A stretch of 64,000 nt of DNA from Poritiphilus sp965212595 (GTDB lineage: Bacteria; Bacteroidota; Bacteroidia; Flavobacteriales; Flavobacteriaceae). The DNA is taken from positions 1 through 64,000 of the forward strand of contig CBDBVE010000016.1 of NCBI GenBank assembly GCA_965212595.1, read 5' to 3'. Made by a program: the position numbers and the translations under genes. Below are positions 18,342-28,107 of this stretch, piece after piece (position 1 is the stretch's first letter; each line of letters begins with the position of its first letter). Under the pieces are notes generated by a model. The model had not been told where the DNA came from and ran no database searches. It worked only from the letters and a program-made list of their open reading frames with translations.

Positions 18342-19460
18342 TTATTCTGCCTTGCGAAATTCTATTATCGCTTCAAAATGTTCATCTTTAATGGCATTGC
18401 CATCGAAGAAAGCGACTCCTTTAGCCCCATTTTGCTTTGCATACCGAAGCGCTTCGGTTACATCCTGGGCAGACATGGTTGGGAGGTATAATCCTGTATG
18501 AAGTGCAATATTTTTATTTTGTAGATCTCTTACGCCCTGAGCTGTAGCGTATCCTACCCAATCTACTTCCTCATTATAAAAGTTGTAGTAGATCATTGGC
18601 AATACGTGGTCTATTTTCCATTTATCCCAGCGCTGACGAACCATATGATCTGCCATCTCAGGGTATGGAAAAACAGCGGCTGTGAGTTCTTTACCGTGCT
18701 CATGCGCAATATCGTACGCATCATCAACAATAGCCTTCACCTTATTTAAGCGAAATTGTTTCCATTCCATATCTATAGCAGGGTTCGAAAATTCCAGTGG
18801 ATTCTTATGATGGGTTTTTTCAAATTCACGAACACAAACTTCACAATAGCAGAAATCGAATTCCGGTAGTTCTTCGTTCTGTACAAGGTCGTACTTGGGC
18901 AAAAGGCCAATAGGTAAAAATATATCAGAATAGCGGATATAATCAAGATGTACACTAGCCACATTCTCTACGCCTGCAAGGCCCTTGACTAAACTGAGGA
19001 TATGATTTCTGGAGGCGGTTCTTGTTGGGCAAAGCCATTTGTAATAGCCCACATAAGGCGGATCATCGTAGCAGGACTTTCCTTCACGACTAACGGCATA
19101 CCAGTCTGGATGCTGACTGGCAACCTCATCTCCGGGGCGATTTACTGTAAACATCCAGGCATGTACTTCCAGGCCGGCTTCTTTTGCCAGGGGCGTCAAC
19201 CTTTCCAAAAGAACAGGATCTGCATTGGTATTGATTAAAACTGCATCAAGGCCATTTTTACTATACTTTGCAAACTCTTCTTCGTAAGATGCATCCGTTC
19301 TATCGGCATTGGCCGTGATCCAGGTCCAGAGTTTGAAATTGGTTTCCTGAATTTCTTCACTTTCCTCTGTTGATTCTGTTGTTTGATTTTGCCCGCATGA
19401 AACGAATAAAATCACTAAACACGCAAGTACCAGCTTGCCCGGAATGCTATTTCTCATCAT
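18342..19460 (-). CDS. GHL10-like TIM-barrel lipoprotein, putative glycoside hydrolase
   Basis: The protein has a lipobox LFVSC and a TIM-barrel-like body: FKLWTWITANADRTDASYEEEFAKYSKNGLDAVLINT, LEVHAWMFTVNRPGDE, ASVHLDYIRYSD, LTAAVFPYPEMA, DHVLPMIYYNFY and KGVAFFDGNAI. The strand ends HLDYIRY and LPMIYYN resemble glycosyl-hydrolase-like family 10 (GHL10/DUF187) proteins, which are presumed glycoside hydrolases. An ATG at 19481 would overlap the upstream gene by 35 bp; the ATG pair at 19460/19457 gives a normal-length lipoprotein signal and was preferred. FCYCEVCVREFE holds three Cys that could bind metal. It probably acts on the ligand imported by SusC/SusD. Confidence 0.75.
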   Translation of the reverse strand: MMRNSIPGKLVLACLVILFVSCGQNQTTESTEESEEIQETNFKLWTWITANADRTDASYEEEFAKYSKNGLDAVLINTNADPVLLERLTPLAKEAGLEVHAWMFTVNRPGDEVASQHPDWYAVSREGKSCYDDPPYVGYYKWLCPTRTASRNHILSLVKGLAGVENVASVHLDYIRYSDIFLPIGLLPKYDLVQNEELPEFDFCYCEVCVREFEKTHHKNPLEFSNPAIDMEWKQFRLNKVKAIVDDAYDIAHEHGKELTAAVFPYPEMADHMVRQRWDKWKIDHVLPMIYYNFYNEEVDWVGYATAQGVRDLQNKNIALHTGLYLPTMSAQDVTEALRYAKQNGAKGVAFFDGNAIKDEHFEAIIEFRKAE

Positions 19461-20532
19461 AACTAATAAATTTTCCGTCACCTTTTATTGCTAAAGTCTT
19501 TTTTGAAAAAGGGCTTTTGGTATAAATTACAAAGCCTGTCTTATATTTTTCTAATATTGGAATGACCTGTTTTCCAAAAAACGATCTGGGCTCTCCAAAA
19601 ATCTGTCCATCTGCCGTTTTCCAAACTATACTGTCTTTCTCCGCCTCGATAGTATGGCGATACAGTTTGTACAGATACCATTTAATATACTCCTCTTTTG
19701 GAATTTCAAAAGTATTTGAGGTAGCTTCCTCTTCATCAGAGAAATACACATAACCCCATTTTTCTGGCTCATGCATTGCAATAACACCCTGGGGAGACCA
19801 AACCCAATTGTATTCAGGCGAATATTTGCCATCTGCATTTTTCTTTCTTGAGTATTTGCCCCTATTGAGGTCGAAATCCCAATTGACGCGAGAAAAGTTT
19901 ACCCGCCAAAAGTGATTTTCAGGAGGTTTTGTACTCCTGCTTGCCTCCGTAATTACGCTCCAGGGAATGGCTAATTCTACATTCCAGCCCTGGTCACTAT
20001 CTGAGGCGTTGTTTAAAGTGCCATCGATAAATACCGCTGATTGCAAGCCCTGAATATCCCAGCTATCAATCACCGTGGTTTTGTTCCGATAGGGCTTGGT
20101 TAAAAACAGATCCCAGATCGTATTAAACGCATTGAGTTCTAACTCGTAATAATTATGCGTGTCTCCGTCAGGGTCGATAAAAACTTCAAAATCATTGTTG
20201 TAAAATATTACCGTATCACGTTGTTTTAGACTGGCCCAAACATGTGGTTCTTCCAATTCTGCGAAGATGTAAAAGTAGCGGTCGTCCCAAAGCATTTTCA
20301 CCCTGGTCCTGTATGTAGGTTTCTCAATGCCTTCTATATCAATAAAATCAGCTGTCCAGGTGGCCCTCTGCCATGATGCTTCAACTGCCTTTCCATCAAT
20401 AAGCAGAGAATCACCTGTTTTAAAGGCGATATATGACCTGGGACTGTTCTGGCCATAAAGCAGAATACAACCCAGGTAGATCAAAAAAAGTATTAAACTG
20501 AATATTTTTTTCCCTTTAAGATCCTTGAACAT
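19447..20532 (-). CDS. CBM9-like carbohydrate-binding protein, secreted
   Basis: The 361-residue product has an N-terminal hydrophobic signal (IFSLILFLIYLGCILLYGQN, residues 10-29). The body, with LLIDGKAVEASWQRATWTADFIDIEG, VKMLWDDRYFYIFAELEEPHVWA, DFEVFIDPDGDTHNYYELELNAFNTIWDL and VELAIPWSVI, is the carbohydrate-binding module family 9-like domain common in Bacteroidota glycan loci. It is probably a surface or periplasmic glycan-binding or processing partner. It is 8 bp downstream of GH130 and its end overlaps the start of the GHL10-like gene, indicating one operon. Confidence 0.85.
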   Translation of the reverse strand: MFKDLKGKKIFSLILFLIYLGCILLYGQNSPRSYIAFKTGDSLLIDGKAVEASWQRATWTADFIDIEGIEKPTYRTRVKMLWDDRYFYIFAELEEPHVWASLKQRDTVIFYNNDFEVFIDPDGDTHNYYELELNAFNTIWDLFLTKPYRNKTTVIDSWDIQGLQSAVFIDGTLNNASDSDQGWNVELAIPWSVITEASRSTKPPENHFWRVNFSRVNWDFDLNRGKYSRKKNADGKYSPEYNWVWSPQGVIAMHEPEKWGYVYFSDEEEATSNTFEIPKEEYIKWYLYKLYRHTIEAEKDSIVWKTADGQIFGEPRSFFGKQVIPILEKYKTGFVIYTKSPFSKKTLAIKGDGKFISYDEK

Positions 20533-20540
20533 CCTAATAA

Positions 20541-21509
20541 TTATATGCGATTATCTTTTGTAAATCTTATTATTTCAGATAAATGACCGAAAGCAAGACA
20601 GATCACAGTATCTGCCCCACCGTAGTAAATGGCTACTTTATCTTCTTCAATACTATGAAGTGCGGCACAAGGAAACACGACATTGGGCACATCTCCTACG
20701 CATTCATATAGGGTTTGAGGCGATAGCAAATACGGCCCAGACCTGGCTATGACCTTCCAGGGCTCTTCAAGATCCAACAAGGCACTGCCCATACTATAGA
20801 CGAAGCCATTACAGGACTGCAGTACACCATGGTAAAGCAATAACCATCCTTCTTCGGTTTCTATAGGTGGTGGCCCGGCTCCAATCTTTTTACTCTGCCA
20901 TCCACTTTCTTCAAAGGATGCAATTGACATCACATGACGGTGTTCTCCCCAATAAATAAGGTCTGGGCTCTGGCTAAGAAAAATATCTCCAAAGGGGGTA
21001 TGCCCTGTATCACTGGGCCTGCTTAATAAAACGTACTTTCCATTGATCTTCCTGGGAAACAGCACTCCGTTTCTATTATAGGGGAGCAAAGCGTTTTCCA
21101 TTTGATGAAAAGTTTCGAAATCATCTGTATAGCCCATACCAATCGTAGGGCCGTAATAACCATTGCACCATTGAATATAATAGCGGCCTTCAATAGGAAC
21201 TACTCTGGGATCATATTTGTATGCAGACTGTGCATCCACGCCATCAGGAGCTTTGAAATTCAATGTTTCGTTTTCAATCTTCCAATCAATTCCATTAACG
21301 CTTGTACCCATACGCAGGTTCATTCTTCGATGGGTGTCATCGCATCTAAAGACTCCTTTAAAACCATCTTTAAAGGGTACCACTGCACTATTAAATATAC
21401 TGTTGGTATTTGCGGCCGCATCACGGTTTACAATAGGATTTTCTGAATACCTCCAAATGATCTCATTGCTGTCTGAAGGTCTGGACTGCCAGGGTATTTT
21501 ATTTGTCAT
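20541..21509 (-). CDS. glycoside hydrolase family 130 protein (mannoside phosphorylase type)
   Basis: The sequence shows the GH130 pattern: IPWQSRPSDSNEIIWRYSENPIV at the start, YKYDPRVVPIEGRYYIQWCNG, GVLFPRKINGKYVLLSRPSD, KIGAGPPPIETEEGWLLLYHGV and VVFPCAALH near the end. Family members are mostly phosphorylases (some hydrolases) acting on beta-mannosides such as mannosyl-glucose or mannosyl-N-acetylglucosamine. No signal peptide, so cytosolic. An upstream ATG at 21533 would add eight residues; the ATG at 21509 follows an A-rich leader and fits the family N-terminus better. It suggests that the locus substrate contains beta-linked mannose or a similar sugar. Confidence 0.88.
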   Translation of the reverse strand: MTNKIPWQSRPSDSNEIIWRYSENPIVNRDAAANTNSIFNSAVVPFKDGFKGVFRCDDTHRRMNLRMGTSVNGIDWKIENETLNFKAPDGVDAQSAYKYDPRVVPIEGRYYIQWCNGYYGPTIGMGYTDDFETFHQMENALLPYNRNGVLFPRKINGKYVLLSRPSDTGHTPFGDIFLSQSPDLIYWGEHRHVMSIASFEESGWQSKKIGAGPPPIETEEGWLLLYHGVLQSCNGFVYSMGSALLDLEEPWKVIARSGPYLLSPQTLYECVGDVPNVVFPCAALHSIEEDKVAIYYGGADTVICLAFGHLSEIIRFTKDNRI

Positions 21510-21543
21510 TATGTTTTTTTCTTTTAACGACATGCATTTTATT

Positions 21544-23421
21544 TTAGTCAGGAATTCGGTTTACCTTATCCAACCAGCTGAATTTCAATATTACCGAAGT
21601 TACTAAAAGAACGGCAAGTGCAATCAGTGCCTTGGGATAGTCTCGAATGACAAAGTAGATAGGTAAAACAATCATGCTAGATTGCCAGACAATACCTATG
21701 AGGCAATTAAACATGTCTTTCCAAAAATCAGAATTTTTAACTACGGTCTCACCGCTATTTTTTATTTCGTCAATGACGGGTTGCCACCAGCCCCAGGGTC
21801 TGACACTGCTATAAAAAGATTTGAGCACTTTCATATCCGTAGGCTGGCTAAGGTAGGTGCCAAGAAAGGAGCCAAGCAGTGAAAACCCGAATATAAGCGG
21901 GAAGATATAAATGGCAGACAAATGGGCCAGATCGTATAGCATTGAACCCTCAGAAATGGCATGCCTGTTCTGGTCCATTACAAACTGAAGGGTAGCTACC
22001 AAAAGGCCCGCTAGCATTCCCCAAAAATATCCCCAACCATTAAATCGCCACCAGATCCATTTTAAAAAATTAGCGGCCACATATCCTCCAAATAAGGCGC
22101 TGGTGATCCATAGGGTTAGAGAGTTAATAGATTCAGCAAAAAAGCCCATAAAAACACCTAAAATTACAACGAGTAGAGACGCCCAGTGGCTCGCGCGTAT
22201 TAATTGCTTGTTTGTGGCATCGGGCCTGACATATTTTTTATAAATATCATTAACTATATAGGCCGGCCCCGCATTTACAAATGCTGAAAATGTAGACATA
22301 AAGGCCGCTAGCAAACCGGCCAGCAGTAATCCTTTGATCCCCACCGGGATGTGAAAGTTTATGACTTTTGGAAGCAGTAGTTCCATATCCGTGCCTTGCA
22401 AACCGCTTTCATTGATCATCTGTGGAGCCAGGAAAACCAGAGCAATTACAACCACTCCTGTAATGAGTAGATACCTTGGAATAAACAAAATAAGATTGGT
22501 AAAACCGCTCATATAGGCCGCCTCCTTTACCGACTTCGTGGAGAGAATTCGTTGCATGTCAAAGCCCGGAGTGGGTCCGGCAATACTTGCGAAAAACCCC
22601 TTGAAGAGCGTCATCCCAATAAAGGCTCCAAACATTTTATAGCCCTCCTGATCAATGAGCTTATTGAAGGCATCAAAATTCTCGCCCCAGTGAGTTTCTA
22701 ATTCCCAGCCAAAAAAAATATTTTTCCATTCGGGGGTTATTACGGCGTTAATTTCGGTATCACTTATTGTATAAAAGGCGAAGACAGCTACCATTATGCC
22801 CGCAACCACCATGATAAGATACTGCAGTACTTCGGTAGCGACTACAGAAAACATTCCTCCCTTTACAGTATATAGTGTGGTGAGGCCAATAATGAGTATG
22901 GCATAAGACTGGGCCGAAGTTAAAATCATTAGATCACCCATGTGCAGTGCTAAATCCCAGGGAAGAATAATGGTGAGGAACTTCCCTACTCCCTCAAAAA
23001 AGTAAGCGATAAAACCTACCGCGGCAACAATAGCAAATATGGCCACAATACTATGCGAGGCTCTTCCTGCTCTTTCATCTCCAAAACGCGTTAAAATCCA
23101 TTCGGAACCCGTCATAATATTCGACCTTCGTATCCAAACAGCAAGAAACATCATGACGAATATCTGATTCCATATGGGCCATAACCACATGAACATAAAA
23201 CTTTTAAGTCCATAAAGAAAAAGAATGCCAACCATCCAAGCCGTACCGGATACGTCGAACATTCCAGAGCCATTACTCAGGCCAAGATAATACCACTTTA
23301 TGTCGTTGCCTCCCAGAAAATAGGAGCGGAGGCCTTTGGAAGCTTTTTTGGAGACCCATATACCAATGGAAATTGTAAGCAGTATATAAATCGCTATAAT
23401 GACTACATCAAGAATTTCCAT
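21544..23421 (-). CDS. sodium:solute symporter (SSS family)
   Basis: The 625-residue membrane protein starts VVIIAIYILLTISIGIWVSKKASKGLRSYFLGGND, a standard SSS beginning, and has about 14 hydrophobic segments (for example LFLYGLKSFMFMWLWPIWNQIFV, SHSIVAIFAIVAAVGFIAYFFEG, VVATEVLQYLIMVVAGIMVAVFAF, PVGIKGLLLAGLLAAFMSTFSAFVNAGPAYIVND). The last is the family sodium-site region. It should import a sugar or breakdown product across the inner membrane. It is the first gene of the minus-strand operon, 34 bp before the GH130 start, and is divergent from the LytS-type kinase. Confidence 0.92.
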   Translation of the reverse strand: MEILDVVIIAIYILLTISIGIWVSKKASKGLRSYFLGGNDIKWYYLGLSNGSGMFDVSGTAWMVGILFLYGLKSFMFMWLWPIWNQIFVMMFLAVWIRRSNIMTGSEWILTRFGDERAGRASHSIVAIFAIVAAVGFIAYFFEGVGKFLTIILPWDLALHMGDLMILTSAQSYAILIIGLTTLYTVKGGMFSVVATEVLQYLIMVVAGIMVAVFAFYTISDTEINAVITPEWKNIFFGWELETHWGENFDAFNKLIDQEGYKMFGAFIGMTLFKGFFASIAGPTPGFDMQRILSTKSVKEAAYMSGFTNLILFIPRYLLITGVVVIALVFLAPQMINESGLQGTDMELLLPKVINFHIPVGIKGLLLAGLLAAFMSTFSAFVNAGPAYIVNDIYKKYVRPDATNKQLIRASHWASLLVVILGVFMGFFAESINSLTLWITSALFGGYVAANFLKWIWWRFNGWGYFWGMLAGLLVATLQFVMDQNRHAISEGSMLYDLAHLSAIYIFPLIFGFSLLGSFLGTYLSQPTDMKVLKSFYSSVRPWGWWQPVIDEIKNSGETVVKNSDFWKDMFNCLIGIVWQSSMIVLPIYFVIRDYPKALIALAVLLVTSVILKFSWLDKVNRIPD

Positions 23422-23784
23422 ACGGATTCGATGTTCTTTGTTTCAAAAACTTCCTAGTGGAGCAAGTAATCCGGAACGCAGTTCCGAATGAATTTGAATT
23501 GCCATAAGGAAATTTAATTGCACATTAAAGCTTCAGAATCTGTCCTTCAGACTCTAATTAATAAAGGAAAACCTCTTTCCGTTTCCCTATAAGGATAGAT
23601 TGGTCTCGAGAAGTGTTAATGCTATTTCCGTTTTTTTTAATATACCTTAGTACCGCAATGAAAGGCCGAAAACCAGCCTTAATGCAAAGGCAACTAAATA
23701 TTTGTAAATTAATTTTGAAGCTGAACAAAATTAGACCAACAACCCCTTACTAAAGCTAAACGTCATTAAACACCAAAGGAATTC
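23422..23784. promoter_or_regulatory. 363-bp divergent promoter region
   Basis: This non-coding stretch separates the symporter operon from the two-component system and must carry both promoters. It is AT-rich with runs of T around 23630. No confident operator or open frame was seen. A LytTR-type regulator encoded next door would be expected to bind here, but I could not identify a matched pair of direct repeats. Confidence 0.5.
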
Positions 23785-24873
23785 ATGTATATCAGTGACA
23801 AATTGGGTGAGTTTATTAAGGAGACCACATCCAACAAATATCGAATAAACTACAAGCATCATATTATTTTCTGGGCTATCTACTTCACATTCAACGTATT
23901 GAGATGGGGTAGTTTGCACAATGATTTTGAATACTCCTTGAAAACCAATTTAATTGGTTTTCCCATACATATGGCCCTTGCCTACTTCAATATTTACTAT
24001 TTAATGCCAAAATACGTGCATACCAGGAAGTATTTCATCTATACCCTATATGTCTTGCTAAGTTTATTCGTAATGCTCCTTGTAAAATTTAACCTTACCT
24101 ATTATCTGGTAGACCCTAATGTGATGCCTGAGGGAGGTGAAATTGTAGATACTATAACGCTTAATTACGCTATAGTTACAATGCTTGGAGAGCTTTACGT
24201 AGTTTCATTTGTCACGGCAATTAAGGTAACCGTAGACTGGCTTAGGGAACATAGCAAATTGCACGACCTGGAAAAAAGGCAATTGACAACCGAGCTTAAG
24301 TTTCTTCGCTCACAGGTTTCACCGCATTTCTTTTTCAATACACTCAATAACATTTATTCGCTTACACTGGAGAAATCAAATAAAGCGCCCGAAGTGGTCC
24401 TTAAACTATCCGAATTAATGCGATATCTTCTATATGCCACACATCGAAGAAAGCAAGATTTGAAAAGTGAAATAGACTGCATACAAAACTACATAGATCT
24501 GGAGCGAATTAGATTCGATGACTCCCTACAGATAGACATGAGTATTTCGGGGAACTTAGAAAATTGCGAAATAGCACCTATGCTTCTGGTCCCTTTGATT
24601 GAGAATTGTTTTAAACACGGAGCCAATAAGAACATTGGTGACATGAATATATCTATAGATATTAAAGTTGAAGATGGCTTTATGCATTTTAAAGTTTCAA
24701 ATACGATTCCCCAGGATAATTCGGAAAGTAAGGTCCCAACCAGGAGCAGCGGAATAGGCCTTTCTAATGTTAAAAAAAGATTGGAATTGGGGTATGACGA
24801 AGAAGATTATGAACTCTCCATTTTTGAGAGAGACAATATATTCCACGTAATTCTTAAATTGAAAGTGATATGA
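23785..24873 (+). CDS. LytS/YehU-type sensor histidine kinase
   Basis: The 362-residue protein has four membrane segments (about residues 27-40, 54-74, 84-106, 126-148) and a cytosolic His_kinase domain with RSQVSPHFFFNTLNNIYSL, where His181 is the phosphorylation site, then LVPLIENCFKHGANKN (N box) and SSGIGLSNVKKRLELGY (G box). It lacks a recognisable periplasmic sensor domain, so it may sense a membrane signal. It overlaps the LytTR regulator gene by 4 bp (ATGA), so the two are translationally coupled. Confidence 0.92.
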   Translation: MYISDKLGEFIKETTSNKYRINYKHHIIFWAIYFTFNVLRWGSLHNDFEYSLKTNLIGFPIHMALAYFNIYYLMPKYVHTRKYFIYTLYVLLSLFVMLLVKFNLTYYLVDPNVMPEGGEIVDTITLNYAIVTMLGELYVVSFVTAIKVTVDWLREHSKLHDLEKRQLTTELKFLRSQVSPHFFFNTLNNIYSLTLEKSNKAPEVVLKLSELMRYLLYATHRRKQDLKSEIDCIQNYIDLERIRFDDSLQIDMSISGNLENCEIAPMLLVPLIENCFKHGANKNIGDMNISIDIKVEDGFMHFKVSNTIPQDNSESKVPTRSSGIGLSNVKKRLELGYDEEDYELSIFERDNIFHVILKLKVI

Positions 24874-25577
24874 CAAACCTTCGTGCCATCATAATAGACG
24901 ACGAACCATTAGCCATAAATGTCCTCAGGAAGTACGCAGATCAGTTGAGCACTTTAGAGGTCATAAAAACCTTCCTGAATGCTGTGGAAGCCGTTGATTT
25001 TCTACAGGAAAACGACGTAGACCTCATATTTCTAGACATTAATATGCCCATCCTGGATGGCCTTAATTTCCTAAAAAACCTGCAACCACACCCTATGGTG
25101 ATCATTACAACGGCACACCAGGAGCACGCCTTAAAGAGCTTTGAACTTGAGGTTATTGATTATCTGGTAAAGCCTATCCCCTTTCCTAGGTTTTTAAAGG
25201 CAGTAAATAGGGTAATCAACCTAAAACAGCCTGCTGTGATGAAAAGTGATGAACATCCCAGTATTTTTGTCAAGGTTGACAAAAAAAGATTGCAGAAAAT
25301 TTATCTCGATGAAATTCTGGTCGTAGAAAGCCTGAAAGATTATGTAAGAATTAAAACCTCTTCCTCAAAGTATATCATACATAAAACTTTAAGCAGCTTT
25401 ACAGACGAATTGCCTTCTGATAAATTCGTAAGAATCCACAGATCGTTTACCATAGCCATAGACAAGGTAGAAGTTGTGGAGGGGAATAGTGTTGAAGTAG
25501 ACGGAATTAGGTATACTATTGGTAGGAGTTATTTAAGCCAGGCCAAAGATCGTATTCTCAAAAACTCTATTTCTTAG
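24870..25577 (+). CDS. LytTR-family response regulator
   Basis: The 235-residue protein has a receiver domain with the acidic pair DDE (residues 10-12), phospho-acceptor Asp56 in LIFLDINMP, conserved Thr in IITTAHQEH and Lys in YLVKPIPF. The C-terminal LytTR DNA-binding domain (about 125-232) includes IFVKVDKKRLQKIYLDEILVVESLKDYVRI and FVRIHRSFTIAIDKVEVVEGN. All key residues are intact. Its targets are probably the divergent symporter-SusC/SusD genes and the downstream five-gene operon, judging from position. Confidence 0.93.
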   Translation: MTNLRAIIIDDEPLAINVLRKYADQLSTLEVIKTFLNAVEAVDFLQENDVDLIFLDINMPILDGLNFLKNLQPHPMVIITTAHQEHALKSFELEVIDYLVKPIPFPRFLKAVNRVINLKQPAVMKSDEHPSIFVKVDKKRLQKIYLDEILVVESLKDYVRIKTSSSKYIIHKTLSSFTDELPSDKFVRIHRSFTIAIDKVEVVEGNSVEVDGIRYTIGRSYLSQAKDRILKNSIS

Positions 25578-25738
25578 GGAGAAAATATGGGTAAATCGCA
25601 AATGCGGGACCTTTACTGATTAATCCCATTAATTTTAATATTTAGCTTTGTAAACAAGTTATTAGTCGAATTTTCTTGCCAAATTTCGGGAATCAACTAA
25701 ACTTTAGTATCCTCCAAACGGGCTCAAAATAGCAAGTA

Positions 25739-28105
25739 ATGACTAAAATCACCATAATGACGGCTATCCGGCCAAAGGCAATTATTCTTTGGTGCGTCGC
25801 TATTTTATTTGCTTTTGGTTACGGATGCAAAAACAAAAATGCTTCCCCAAAAACCCAAGAAACCACTATAAACATTTCAAAGATTCCCGAAAAAATAGAT
25901 TTCACTTTTCATGTCAAACCTATTCTTTCCGATCGTTGTTTTACATGTCATGGGCCAGATAAAAATGCTGTTGAGGCTGGTCTTTCATTAAACGCATCTG
26001 AAAGCGCCTATGCCGGCTTGGGAGACAATAAGGACCGTTTTGCAATTGTACCTGGCGATGTTGAAAACAGCGAATTGGTAAAACGTATTTTCGCCCAGGA
26101 CCCAGGGAATGTTATGCCACCTCCGGAATCTAATTTGACACTTACAGATTTTGAAAAAGAGGTTCTTAAAAAATGGATAGAGCAAGGCGCTGAATACAAA
26201 CCACATTGGGCATTTACCCCTCCTAAAGAACAAGCAGTACCAAAACCTGCGCAAGCTTCCTGGGGCCAGAACGAAATTGATAAATTTACACTTGCCAAGA
26301 TGGAAGAAAGGGGTTTTGCTCCATCAGACCCGGCAAGTAATGAAAAGCTGATTCGAAGAGTGTTTTTCGACCTTAGCGGGTTACCGCCAAGCCCGGAACA
26401 AGTAGAGGCTTTTTTGAATGACCCCTCCCCTGAGCACTACGAGACGTTGGTAGATACGCTTTTGAATAGCGTGGATTGCGCGGAACACTTGGCGGCAGAA
26501 TGGATGGATATTGCCCGCTATGCTGATACTCATGGCTATCAAGACGATTTTGAACGCACCATGTGGCCATGGCGTGATTGGGTCATCCATGCCTTTAAGA
26601 AAAATATTCCCTACGACGAATTTGTTACCTATCAACTGGCGGGAGATTTACTTCCAAATCCCACCATAGAACAGATTCTCGCTACCGGTTTTAATAGAAA
26701 TCACAAGATCACGGCAGAGGGTGGTGTTATACCCGAAGAATATAGAATTGAATACGTGGAAGACAGAGCACAGACTTTTGGAACAGCTTTTTTGGGCCTT
26801 ACTTTAGAGTGCGCGCGTTGCCATGATCACAAATACGATCCGATAAGTCAGAAAGAACATTTTGAAATGTTCAGCTTTTTCAACAATATTGATGAAAAAG
26901 GCCTAATGGCTAATGCCCAGGAAATTCCTGAACCTTCCATTCGCATCACTGAAAAGGAAATTAATAGTGTACTGGAATTCGTCAACCTTCAAAAAAGTGA
27001 TCTAAAAGAAGTGGATGTTATGGTTATGAGAGAGATGCCAAAGCCAAGACCAGCATACATTCTTAACCGCGGTGTATACGATCAACCCACTACCGAAGTA
27101 TTTCCGGCGACTCCATCGGCCATTTTACCATTCCCTGAAGAGCTTCCAAAAAACAGACTTGGGCTTGCAAAATGGCTATTTCACGAAGATAACCCACTTA
27201 CATCCCGGGTTGTGGTTAATAGATTGTGGCAACGTATGTTTGGGAATGGTCTTGTAAGTAGCTCTTTCGATTTTGGCAACCAGGGATCTTTACCTTCGCA
27301 TCCCGAATTACTGGATTTTTTAGCCATCAAGTTTAGAGAAGAGGGCTGGGACCTAAAAAACATGCTCAAATATATCGCTCAATCTGCGACCTATCAGCAA
27401 AGTTCAAGGACCACTGCCGAATTGCTGGAAAGGGATCCTGAAAATGTATATTTGGCCCGCGCTCCACGATTGAGGCTCTCTGCCGAAGTGATCCGCGATC
27501 AGGCCTTGAAGCTTAGCGGACTTTTAAACCCAGAGGTTGGCGGACCTAGTGTTAAACCATATCAACCCGAAGGTATTTGGGAAGAAACCACAGGAGGTGG
27601 AGGAGGAAGTACTGCGTCTTATATCCAGAGTAGTGGAGAGGATCTCTATAGAAAAAGTTTGTATACTTTTTGGAAAAGAACCGTTCCACCCCCTAGCATG
27701 ATGACTTTCGATGCCTCATCCAGAGATTTGTGTATGGTTAAAAGACAAAAGACTAATACCCCTTTGCAGGCCCTTGTATTACTAAACGATCCGCAAATCA
27801 TAGAAGCTTCACGGGTTATGGCCGCAAAGGTTATGCTAGCTGGTAAAGCCAATGTTTCAGAATATATTAGAACACTATTCCAGAAGACCACCTCGCGAGT
27901 GCCGTCTGAAGAGGAAGAGCAAATGCTCCAGAATTATTACAACGAGATGCTTGCCAAGGTAGAAAACGGTCAGGTAGTGCCAGAAGAATACTTGTCAATA
28001 GGTGCAACAGCGGTTGAACCCGATCTGCCCAAAGATCAACTCGCAGCATTAGCCCTTACTGCGCATGCAATCTTGAATCTAGATGAATCCATAACAAGAG
28101 GGTAA
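25739..28105 (+). CDS. PSD1-type protein: heme-c domain, DUF1549, DUF1553
   Basis: The 788-residue lipoprotein (lipobox GYGC, Cys30) carries a planctomycete-type cytochrome c domain with RCFTCHGPD (CxxCH at 67-71) and GNVMPPPESN, then DUF1549 (FTLAKMEERGFAPSDPASNEKLIRRVFFDLSGLPP ... DYARYADTHG-like AEWMDIARYADTHGYQDD, LECARCHDHKYDPIS with a second CxxCH at 358-362) and DUF1553 (PLTSRVVVNRLWQRMFGNGLV ... LRLSAEVIRDQALKLSGLL ... DASSRDLCMVKRQKTNTPLQALVLLNDPQ). The function of these proteins is not established; they are abundant in planctomycetes. It opens the five-gene operon. Confidence 0.88.
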   Translation: MTKITIMTAIRPKAIILWCVAILFAFGYGCKNKNASPKTQETTINISKIPEKIDFTFHVKPILSDRCFTCHGPDKNAVEAGLSLNASESAYAGLGDNKDRFAIVPGDVENSELVKRIFAQDPGNVMPPPESNLTLTDFEKEVLKKWIEQGAEYKPHWAFTPPKEQAVPKPAQASWGQNEIDKFTLAKMEERGFAPSDPASNEKLIRRVFFDLSGLPPSPEQVEAFLNDPSPEHYETLVDTLLNSVDCAEHLAAEWMDIARYADTHGYQDDFERTMWPWRDWVIHAFKKNIPYDEFVTYQLAGDLLPNPTIEQILATGFNRNHKITAEGGVIPEEYRIEYVEDRAQTFGTAFLGLTLECARCHDHKYDPISQKEHFEMFSFFNNIDEKGLMANAQEIPEPSIRITEKEINSVLEFVNLQKSDLKEVDVMVMREMPKPRPAYILNRGVYDQPTTEVFPATPSAILPFPEELPKNRLGLAKWLFHEDNPLTSRVVVNRLWQRMFGNGLVSSSFDFGNQGSLPSHPELLDFLAIKFREEGWDLKNMLKYIAQSATYQQSSRTTAELLERDPENVYLARAPRLRLSAEVIRDQALKLSGLLNPEVGGPSVKPYQPEGIWEETTGGGGGSTASYIQSSGEDLYRKSLYTFWKRTVPPPSMMTFDASSRDLCMVKRQKTNTPLQALVLLNDPQIIEASRVMAAKVMLAGKANVSEYIRTLFQKTTSRVPSEEEEQMLQNYYNEMLAKVENGQVVPEEYLSIGATAVEPDLPKDQLAALALTAHAILNLDESITRG

Positions 28106-28107
28106 GC